Assembly (NCBI GenBank): GCA_037043455.1
Contig: JAWPHD010001822.1
Location: forward strand, 124,001 to 188,000
Length of the DNA: 64,000 nucleotides
Direction of reading: 5' to 3'
DNA from: Cyrtodaria siliqua
Taxonomy: Eukaryota; Mollusca; Bivalvia; Adapedonta; Hiatellidae
The position numbers and the translations under genes were made by a program. The notes beneath the pieces are model-generated. The model was given only the letters and a program-made list of their open reading frames with translations, did not search any database and had not been told where the DNA came from. Below, one piece after another: positions 13,001-25,000 of the stretch (its first letter is position 1; each line of letters starts with the position of its first letter).

Positions 13001-16000
13001 CTTGTTTCCATGGTAAACAGACAAGCCACCTCTATCTACCCGTCTCCCTCCGCCTACAGCCTCGAAACCTACAATGACATCCTCTAGCTGCAAAGGTCCC
13101 TGTTCCCGGCTGTAAAGTATGTCAGAGCTTGTAGATGGCCTGGGACCTTCACCTGCGCTGGCAAGATTCTGGTGTCCAGATGTGTCTGTCACCTGTTCTC
13201 TACTGTTCAGATATTCAGACTCTTCAAATTCCATATGTTCATCATCACTGTTTTTAAAGAGAGAACTTTAATAGATCAATGAATCAAACTCAACTGCAAC
13301 ATGTTATATCTTACATTGATTTGCAGTCGGTTAATTACCATAGTTTTGTTAGAAATACATCAAAAGGACAGATTTCAGCAAATGTAAACTAATCTGAAAG
13401 ATAGTATTTGATTTTCCTTAGACCAAATTGACCTCAGAAGCCATTATCTTAAGGCCATGCATGCCTGTCTTGTGATGTTTTGCTATATGCCTGATGCCAA
13501 TTTGATAAAAATGCATAAATTGTGAAGTTAAAACAAGTTTTGGAAGACAATGTAAACACATCATATAATATGTGACAGCAAAACAAAATATTTTGTATAC
13601 CTTCAGCAATGCTTAGTTACATAGGCAAACAAAGAACATTTTTTATCGAAACATCTGCCATAAAATTTGTTTAAAGTTTTTGCAAACTTTGATTTAACAT
13701 TTTTAGCACAATGCTATTCAAAGTCTTTATATCATATAGAGAATAACATGGTATGCAACAGTCTTACTTATTCAAGTTGTCTGTTGCCATATCCTCATCA
13801 ACATCCATGGGAACATCTTGTTTGACAGCATCACCCACCAGCTGTGCTATTGACTTGTCTTGCATTTCTGCCATGGATGGCATGTCTTCATCATTGGTCC
13901 AGAGGTCATCTATATGCACCGAGTGCCACACACCACACTGAAATGTGTTCATGAAAGTGTGTAGTTACTTCATCCAAAACGTGTACTGAATAGCTTAATA
14001 TGAATGACGGGTCTAAATCATTGCTCTTGGTCATCTAAATATGCCAAATGCCACAAACTATGTCGAACGAAATGTGAACATCTATGCTTAACATACTGTC
14101 TAAATCTACAAAAGTAAAAAGCTGAGTCTGTTTCCCATTCATCTTAGACAAGAATCACCATAAGTCATGGACCATAATCAAGCAGTAATTGCTTAAAGTC
14201 TACAACTGTATCCTTACTTTGTAACCATTTCCTACTTTTACTAGTATCTTTATTTTTTTACTTTGCGTGAGAAAATAGTGGACTTAATGCTGCGGTGCGT
14301 CCCTAGTACTTCTCTTCCAATATTTCTCTTACACCAGGCTCCTGTTGATTGGTACAATACATTACTGTGTGTAATGCTATGTTTCATGTGTTTTTAAATG
14401 ATTACCTTACCCCCATCATGTAAGAAGTTAAATTCAGAGAGGGTATAATAATGGTAAATTTGGTGGAAATTTTAATTTATTTTGAATAGCACTGTAGCTA
14501 TATGCAAATGAGGTCATTGGGTTGCCTCTGACCTCTACCTATATATCTTCCATGAATCATGAGAAAGTGTCTGGTCTACTTCCGGATGAGATCGGTTTAA
14601 TGTCAAGGTCAGTTGCTATTTTACTGGACTTTTGTTTCTTTTTGCCAGAAATATTCATGTTTTCTTGTGTTAGTACAAAATATATGCAAACTTAGACCTA
14701 CATATTTAGCCAATAAAATCAATGTCTGATTAATATTCACGAATTAACAAGAGAAGGGGATTATACATGGTAAATATCTATTACCTGAAATCCTGTAAAA
14801 CAGCCTCCAGCTATTCTTGGCAGCTGCACAATAAACACGACATGTACCGGTGCCCGGATTTCCTCACAGACTTTCTGGTACTCGTCCATCACACAGTAAC
14901 GAGCGCAGGCAACCAGGTTGGCATTAATGTCCCCTGAGTCACACTGTATCACCAATAGACTGGGATCCTTGTCCATCTTCTGAAGATGGTTTCTGAACAG
15001 GGAAGTAAGAGAAATTAACTGGATAAGGCATAGTCATTTCAATTTTCGATTCAAGTGAAGACATAAAATTAAAATTGTTATATACCAGTACAGAGTGCCA
15101 ATCTATGAAAACAACACAGACCGTAGAATGTCACATATTAACAACAACTTGAAAAGTGGTAATAGGGTGATAGACGTCCTTTGCATTTAATAAACCATAC
15201 ATAACACACCCCACTATATTTTAGGATGAAATGAAGAATAAAGCATACGAAGCAATTTTGAAGACATCAAACATTTTCCTGACTGTACAAGGCGATCAGC
15301 TACTCACTGTATCTTTATGCTGAATTGCTGTTCCGTGTCAAATGACGAGAGCGTATCCAGAAGCATGATGTTGACTGGAGCGATGCCAGTTGCCTTGGAG
15401 ATCTCTATCTTATGGAAGCTTGCCAACAACTTGGAGTGAGTCGTCACCTGTAGATTTATGTGTCACAATTATTTACTCAATAAAATATCAGCGACAAAGT
15501 ATGATAAAAATAAACTCAACTGTAAAATAATGACAGTTGTTTGAAGTATTTTATTCTTGTTTAACTGAAAAATGTTCAGGACATTACTCCTATTTTGTTT
15601 TTGCTCTGTTAATAGCCATAGGCCAGCTGATAGTACAAAGTCTGTTATTGTCTTCAGTTCTTCATTCCTGTCAATAAGTATTGAATAATTATGTTTGGCT
15701 GTCTTAACAATTCATTTATCACCTGAGCAAACAACTGTTGGCATCCTTCGTCTACAAGTTTGAAGTGTAAGTATTTCACAATACTCTCATGCTTCTGTTC
15801 CCTCCAGTAAAATTTCTTCAGGGCCTCTTGCTCTTGGTAAGTGAGATTACTTTTCACCAACCTGGCGACAGCATCTGGAGTTGCGCACCATAACAGGGTG
15901 GCCTTGGCCTCTTGTAACACCTGGAATGAAATTAAATGTTGTTGTTTCTGTCCCATTAACACATGTATATCTGTAGATCAAATCATAGAACCACTGAACA

Positions 16001-19000
16001 GGGCCAATGTTGATCCCATGATCTTATTTGTACAAAAACTGTTTCTCAATATGTAACAGGTTTGTAAATGTCTCCTGTTTTATTACCCAAATTTTGCATT
16101 CATTTACAAAGTTTCAACAAATACAGAAATGGAAACATGTGTTAAAATGCCAATATTTAGTTACTCCCTACCTGTTCGGGGTTCACATATTCTCTGATGC
16201 CAAAAATTAGCTATTCCCTACCTGTTCTGGGTTAACATGTTCTCTGATGCCAATAATTAGCTATTTTCTACCTGTTCTGGTTTGACATGTTCTCTGATGC
16301 CAATTATTAGCTAGTCCCTACTTGTTCCAGACTGATATGTTCTCTGATGCCAGTAAGTATCTATTCCCTACCTGTTCTGGGTTGACATGTTCTCTGATGC
16401 CAATAATTAACTATTCCCTACCTGTTCTGGGTTGACATGTTCTCTGATGCCAATAATTAGCTATTCCTTACCTATTCTGGGTTGACATGTTCTCTGATGC
16501 CAATAATGAACTATTCCCTACCTGTTCTGGGTTGACATTTCCGATGCCATTCTTGCCCCAAACATGAAGAACAATTGCAGAACATGTGTCGTCATGGTAA
16601 CCCATAAATACGTCACCAACTGTGTTACTTGTTGTCCTCTCTTTCCTAAATGTACATCAACAAAACAATCAAGCAAACATTATATTTTAAGCAGTCATAA
16701 TTATGCGCTATATCAAATATTTTTGGAATGGACAAAATGAATATAAAAATTGGTAAAAATTGGTTTAGGTTAAATTAAAGTTAATGAGCAGACCTACAAT
16801 GGACAAAAGGCTGTAACAACAACTCCTGTGAGCTTCTCAAAAGTGGGCTATAAATTGGGTATAGTAATTCCTATACCAAAGGTGCATTTTTATATTGTTC
16901 CGAGCAAAATTATAGGATGAAGATAGAGGCTGGAAAGAGATTGGTGGGTTGCATCCCTTATTCTAATAGCAGGGCTGGAAAATGATACAGATTTTCTTTT
17001 AATTTGAATATTGTTTAACAGCTCATCAACACTGTATAGATTATTAAGATCTTCCCCAGAGAGGGAGGTGGAGCGGAACTCCTGAACTTGCACTACTTTT
17101 ACTAACAAATAGATTCCTGTGGTTGTTTAATGTGCTCAGAAGATAGATTTTGTTACTTGGGACCACCCAGTTTACACCTCCATCTGATGAACTGGGCCTG
17201 GGCTGATAATTAAAGGGACCGGTCTCGGACAGAAGTGTTCCAAACATTCGGAATACTTCGGTCATTAACGTTCACTTTAGCCGCCATGTTTTAGAATTTG
17301 ATTTCGCTCCATGATTTATCGCGTTTTATGGTTGAAGACAATATAAACAACATAGTTAGTTGCCGCAAAATGTAATTGTAAGTATCCTTTTCACGATTTG
17401 CGTAGGTTGTTCGTGTTTTAGCACATTTTTAATTGCTTTTTTTAGTGTTTTGTTCTCAAACCAGGAAGTGTGAAATTGCGATGAAAAAAAGATGGCCGAC
17501 GTTCGTGCAGTCTTTTGTTTGTTTGTTTTATACGCCTTTCACGATTTTTATATATGTGTCGATCTTTGTTTATCATACAAAACATATGCACTTTGTGTTT
17601 GGTGTAGTTTTTAAGTGGGTTATGACTTTGATTTCAACCACTTGTCCATTTTGAACGTGTTTTTTTTTCTCCTGGATTAGCACGTATATTTTATGGAAGG
17701 GTAAACTTTTTTTTCTCAATTAAACCGTACCTGTTGATGATTGCTAGTAATAACATACATATTAAAATTGTGTTTAGGGTAGCTTTTAAGTGGGTTATGA
17801 TTTTGATTTTAGCAAAAAAAATATTTTAACTTCGCCATTATTAAAAAAAAAAAATTCTCTTGGATCAACATGTATATTTTATAGAAGGGTAAACTTTTTT
17901 TCTCACTTACAAAGTACCTGCTGATGATTGTAAGTAATAACAGACATATTGAAATTGTGTTTAGGGTATTTTTTAAGTGGTTTATGACTATGATTTGACA
18001 AAAAAACTTTTTTTAACTTTGCCATTTTGAAAAATAAATAAATTCTTGGATCAACATGTATATTTTATGGATGGGTAAATTTGTGGAACGGTAAACTTTT
18101 TTTTCTCACTTATACAGTACCTGTTGATGATTGCAAGTAATAACATACATACTAAAATTGTATTTAGGGTAGTTTTTAAGCACTAACATCGTTCATCTTT
18201 TTTCATCGCAATTTTACACTTCTTGGTTTGAGAACAAAACACTAAAAAAAGCAATTAAAATTTGCTAAAAACACGAAAAACCCACGCAAATCGTGAAAAG
18301 GGTATTTACAATTACGTTTTGCAGCAACTAACTTGGAAATGAGAGCATTTTACAATCATAGCATTTCGACTTTGTCAACAATTTTAACTGATTAAAATAC
18401 TAAATCAGCCGACCTGAAAACCGAGAAGAAAACAAACAAACACTAATATTGTGTTGTTTGAATTATCATTACCACGTTTGCCGGTGTTATTTTTTATTAT
18501 TGATACATGCGTGTTTGTTAATTACTCAATCGATTGTTATGCCAATAGAATACTTTAATCACACCATTCTTAATTGTTCACACAATGCATTCAAGGTTTT
18601 ACCAGTTGTTCTATAGAAAAGTTAAAAAGATAATTTAATTTTGCTCACTTAGTAAATCATTTAAATGTACTGTATTGTTATCCTCACAAACATTATCTAT
18701 ACTGAAAAAATGAACCGCTTGATAATTGCGGCAACGCTTTTATTTTGTTTCTCCTCGTTCATTTAACCTTTGAAGAATTGTTTGAAATAACATAAATCAA
18801 TAGAAAGGTTATTTATTTGGCTTTCTAACCATGCATCTTATTTAAATATGTATTAAACAATAAATGTTTGATGACCAAACCGATAAACATAAGATGATGT
18901 GAGTAAACACTTTAAGAAAAGTAAAACATGGATACATCATGTCCGTTTGCAATGTATATTGGTGTGCTGTACATCGAGGCCTCTCGCATACCGCCACGAT

Positions 19001-22000
19001 AAGCGTAGTAAAAATCGCTAAATGCAGCGTATAATCGATAAACTTACCTGGACGACAAGTGTTTTCAGTTGAATACAGCGTTTGTATTGTCGTGTCATAT
19101 CCCCATCATATAAAGCCCTGACTAGGCTAAAGGAAAGTGTTTTGTCATAAAAACACTGGTGAAACTCTGTGGCACTATTCAGGCTTGAACCAGGGTCCTT
19201 CAGTTTCAACTGTCTAAGGAACCTTACTTGTCTTAACAATTCCACTCAACATCCTGTATTTCACTCAGGATTTAATCAAACTATTATATGAAAATCCCAA
19301 ACATCAACACACAAAGAAAACAACATAGAAAACAAAAGAAAGATCCACGTAAAACTTTATTTCCATATAGAACCAGTCAAAAATGGTCCTGGTTCCCTGT
19401 AAGGTCTGGCATTTTGGTCAGGATACCAGTTCACAATAAGATATTAGAACTATTGTTTGGAGCGCTTGTTTCAGCCAAAGGTTTTTTGAACTTTTAAGAT
19501 AAAATTTATCTACTACCTAAATAAGTTGTATATCAGTGGAACAGACATTTTTAGTGGTAAATAAAAATACCTTATTTTTCAAAATCGGTTGAATAAAAAT
19601 TTCATGTGAGAAAGCTGTTTTTGATGGGTCATTTTCAATGCAAAATTCTGCTGCATGAAATATTTGAAAAAAATATTGTTTTTTAGAAATGTTATCCAAA
19701 AATGGTTTTAAATTGTTGGATATCAGTAAATTAAGACACCCTGAAAGTTTTATAGCAAAATATGAAGGATTACTGAAGTTATTTGAAATTTCGTAATTTT
19801 CTGCTGTCCCACCAACAAGGAATTTACATAGGAAAAGCCCCATCAAAAAATCATTTTGGCTGTAAAATATTTATTTCTCAACCGATTTTCAAAAGTAAAG
19901 TTTTATTTACCACTAAAAATGCCAGTTCTAATGATATATAAATGATGTACGTATTATTTAAATTGCTCAAGTTACTTCAGAAAAACCTTTGGCTGAAACA
20001 AGCACCCCAAACAATAGAGCTTGAGACAGTGAGATACTTAAGCATACATTACCTATATTTTGTTAAATTATCAGTTTTCAGTTCGGCAAATTGTTTAGCC
20101 CAGTCCTCGAGCCGAGCAACTACTTCCTGTTGTTCCGATGTCAGCATGGTGTTGATGGTGAGGAAATGTTTCTCCAGACGATTGATCAGCGGGATCGGAA
20201 ACTTCTTGTAAACCGTCTGCTTCTCGGCCACAACTATTAACCTGTCATTCACATAAATCGTGGGTACTTAAAATATAAACCTGCGACTATAAACCTTAAA
20301 TTTAATATATACACGGAGTATTTATAGAGGGGAATCCTCGTGAGGAGCTTTTAGCGAGCAAATATAAACTAAGATAATGCTGTTCAGTCTATATGGAGAT
20401 GGTTTGATTATAAGGTAATCTTCCATGAGAAAGTGGGTGTGTGTTGTTAATTTGTGAATAATCGAATAATCTATTCATTACATTTTAAAGCAGCGCGTGT
20501 ATGATTTTAACCAAAATGTTTCGTTTTGTTAAACTACTCAACACTTCGACGTCATAAATCATAGTCAGTTGGTTATTTTTGTGTTTCAAGTAAGTTGAAA
20601 ATATTAGTGATTTCACTGAGAAACCCTACAACATGTAATACATTATTTTATCTAACTCTATCCCATGATCTGGAGCGCGGCGGATTTGTAACCGGAGGCC
20701 CCGGGTTCAATCCTCCGTGGTGCCACTGAGTTCCGTCGGTGTGTTCTTGGGCAAGACACTTTACCTTAGCCTCGTCTGTCGGATGGGGACGTAAACCGGG
20801 CGGTCCCGTGTATCGGTCTATCCTCCGAGCATGTTAAAGAACCATAGGAATCTATTCGATAATAAGAGTAGGGCAGGTTCCCGGATTCCTATGTATCCTT
20901 CCCCTCTCTCTGGGGCAGCTCTAAATAACCTATACTGTGTTGATGAGCCGTTAAACAACATTCAATTCAATTCCATGATCTGGACAGTAATCAATATACC
21001 TGAAATACTATACAACTAGTATAGAATTATATTAGCATGTCCGTGCAAACAAAGTGGATCACATCACCTAAAAGATGGAGACAAAACTCTGGAAATGTAA
21101 CGTTGTTTAACATTGAGTTACATTGAATGAGCAATCCAAGAACTGAATTAGAAACACAAGACTGAAGATCTTACCTGAAGTCTTTGTGTACTGGACATTT
21201 CACCCTGTGTGTGCCCAGCCCCAGATCCACGTATCTCTCTCCACCAAAGTAGACGTAGTACTGGTTGAGGGCGTCATAAAGACTCTCGTACAGGTTTTCC
21301 AAGTTCAGCAGTACCACCGTATTACCTGTCTCCATACACACCTTGATCTTGTTGATGTTACGACACACCTGAAATGGATTAAAAGTCTCAGAAAATGTTT
21401 TATCACTTTTTAATTTCACTGATAATAGCAAACAAAACAGTTACATGACTTTAATGTAATTCATGCATAAGAATATCAGAATTTGCCAGTTGTTGCATGA
21501 AAAATGTCCTTATAAACTCTCTAAGGTTTTATCTATTTCTAGAAATACATGCTTAATGTGGTGTAAGTCCAAGTTACCTGTGTGTATTCCTGGTCACTGC
21601 GGAAACTACTGCCAAATATGGTTATGGGTCTGATATGTGTCTGTCTGGCCAGGATCTGCTGTTGCAGTATGGTCAGGGCCCCGTAGTTCTCTGTCAGGAG
21701 GAGAAGGTAGCGACTCTCACTGTAACAGAAGAGTAAAACAATATTATGACACAATGCAACGAAACCTTTTATACGACATTCGTGATATTTGCCAATGTGC
21801 AATTACATTTAGGCTTTATTGGTGCTTGTTGTACCTGGTGGGTGCCCACTTGTGTACCAAGGGTTCTGACATGTATACACCTGTACTAGAATATATAAAC
21901 TAGCGTACCCAGGTTACACAACATTATACCCAAGTTTGAAATCTCGCAAGAAAGGTTTGCAGCCCACATTGTATGGCATGTGACATGGCAGCAGCTGACA

Positions 22001-25000
22001 AGACATGCGAAAAAACTGGACTTACATGCCAACTGGAAAGTACAGTTAGTATCATGTAAATATTTTTTTTACATCAATTGAGTATTCACCAGACTAATAA
22101 TGGGTTTGGGCATTGGCAACAGATTATAAGAATATTTTCTGGGTATCCATTGAAGATTGGGAATTCCAACACAAGGTGTTACGTTGTTTTTTTTGCCATA
22201 TTTGCGACTGTAACAGTTATATATAACTTTAGGTTTCGTTATTCTTCAACGAATACCCATGACTGATTCTTTTTCTTGCATACCATTCACGTTTTTGTGC
22301 AATCAATGTTTTGCAACTTTATTTACAAAATGACTTCATGCATTTGTTGATGTCATCAACTTCAGTGATGACAGCGCAAGCTTTTTATCTATACCTGTGG
22401 GGAAGATAGGATTTCCCAGCAAATCTGTGGAATGCTGATATCCTTATCTGGTATGCAAGAAAAAAATGATATTCATGCAGAAAATTTTCTCCTTATGAAT
22501 CCAAAAATGCCATTCTAAATTTATCTTTAGATATGAGTTGTAAGGAAGACAAATTTCTGTAAAATAATTGATGAAAGGGTCTGGAGATGACCTGGAGTAA
22601 TAATTGGTGCCAATCCAATTAATACCCCCACAATACCGCCTTGTCACATAAACATGGCAACCACAAGAAAACAATGGTCTAGTTTAAACATATTTATTTC
22701 CAATAAATGTACATGGAAATGGGGTCGGGCCACAAGTTATTACAACATTAGAAATGCGGCCCTCCCGCTACAAAATATTCATACAATTTAGACAATATCA
22801 AACAAATTATTTAAACTACAAAACATGAAATAAACAGGAAAAAGAAATAATGAGAGAGAGAGAGAGAGACAGAGAGAGAGAGAGTTTTCAATATTGTTAG
22901 TGATCAGGGAAGAAGACTAACAAAAATGTGCGTGTTACACCGTTCAAGTCAAAGATGTATAAGTGTAATAAAAAGAGACATGGTCATGAAGAGGATGCAT
23001 TATAAATTGTTTAAATTTAATACAAACCCAAATTAGCAGGTTCCTCAGAGTTGACTGTAGCATTTTTTGGGCAAATTCTAAGTTGAAAAGGGGACATAAC
23101 TCCATAAAAAATCGGTGGTTTGTAACCAACGTCAAACTTGACCTGTATTTTATTGTCTTAAACCAGTGTACCAAAAATTATTTAAATCTGTCGACCCTTT
23201 CATGAGTTATCGTCCGGACACCGTTTTTTGGGCAAATTCTAAGTTGAAAAGGGGCCATAACTCCGTCAAAAATTGGTGGTTTGTAACCAAAGTCGAACTT
23301 GACTTGTATTTTATGGTGTTATACCCGTGTATCAAATATTATTTAAATCCATCGACCCTTTCATGAGTTATCGTCCGGACACCGTTTTTTGGGCAAATTC
23401 TAAGTTGAAAAGAGGCCATAACTCCATCAACAATTAGTGGTTTGTAACCAAAGTCGAACTTGACCTATATTTTATGGTCTTTAATCCGTGTACCAAAAAT
23501 TATTTAAATTCGTCGACTCTTTCATGAGTTATCGTCCGGACATCGTTTTTTGGGCAAATTCTAAGTTGAAAAGGGGCCATAACTCCATCAAAAATTGGTT
23601 GTTTGTAACCAAAGTCGAACTTGACTTGTATTTTATGGTGTTATACCCATGTACCAAATATTATTTAAATCCATCGACCCTTTCATGAGTTATCGTCCGG
23701 ACACTGTAAAAAACGTTTTTTGGGCAAATTCTAAGTTGAAAAGGGGCCATAACTCCATCAAAAATTGGTGGTTTGTAACCAAAGTCGAACTTGACCTGTA
23801 TTTTATGGTCTTAAACCCGTGTACCAAAAATTATTTAAATTCATTGACCCTTTCATGAGTTATCGTCCGGACACCGTTTTTTGGGCAAATTCTAAGTTGA
23901 AAAGGGGCCATAACTCCGTCAAAAATTGGTGGTTTGTAACCAAAGTCGAACTTGACTTTTATACCCGTGTACCAAATATTATTTAAATCCATCAACCCTT
24001 TCATGAGTTATCGTCCGGACACCGTAAAAACAAACAGACCGACCGACGGACGGATCGACAAGCTCACTCCTATATAGTATTACCCTCCCTAAACTTCGTT
24101 TGTGGGGGTATAATAATGACATACCTTACTTTTGGTCTACATTAAAAATAGACGTGAGAAAATATTTTAAATGTGAATATTGACAAAAACAGTTTTTTCT
24201 TTCCTTAATAAAGCCTTTGTCCTAGTTTTAGTAATTGTATGCTAGCTCAGTGTCACCACATCTACAGCTATTTACAATCGGTATAATTACCGACACAAAT
24301 AAACAAGAGATAGTTTACCTTTGTGTTTTGTTGGTATCAAAGAGACAGGCTTGTATAAGTCCTGCGGCAGTACAGTCAGGGTCCTCTTGTTTGGGCTGTA
24401 ACATAAAATAATTATATAAGCAAAGTGATGTTTAATAAGATTTCCTTTCTAGTATTTCCAGTTTTTGTACAAACGAAGACTATCACCATCCCATAAAGCA
24501 ATTATTTTTTATTTTGTTTTGAATTAATATTAAAACTGAACCAAATTTGTCTAAAACGTTTAAAGACACTGAGGGTTAATCAATCCAAATGATGCTTTAT
24601 GGCTGTGCAAAGAACTTGTTTTGGGATCAAATAATTATTATTTTTATTGAATAATATGTGTTACTGATAGTAACTTAATGAATAATATTTCTGATTCAAA
24701 CAAAACAAACTTAACACTTTGACAATTTTTCGACGACCAAAACATTAAACCAGATGGAACACGAGGTCCAATTTATTGCATTTGCACATTTTATATAAAA
24801 CTGAAGGTCTCACACTACACACTTAGCTCCCTTGCATGTGACTGTAGGATGATTCTTACACCATAAAAAGTAGGAGTGTGTTCTTCGGTTTGAGATATTT
24901 TAATAATTGCCCATGGATATTTTCTTTTCTTGTTGCAGGTGAGAAAACAATAGTGTGAGATTGGATGAACAGCGATTAGACGACACTGACAGCAAAATGT

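Noticed and set aside
19018..19245. Minus-strand open frame of 75 codons ending in a GTAAGT donor, placed between RNF213 exons 14 and 15
   Set aside because: Its phase does not fit the neighbours, exons 14 and 15 join perfectly without it, and its sequence aligns with the SINE at 20675.
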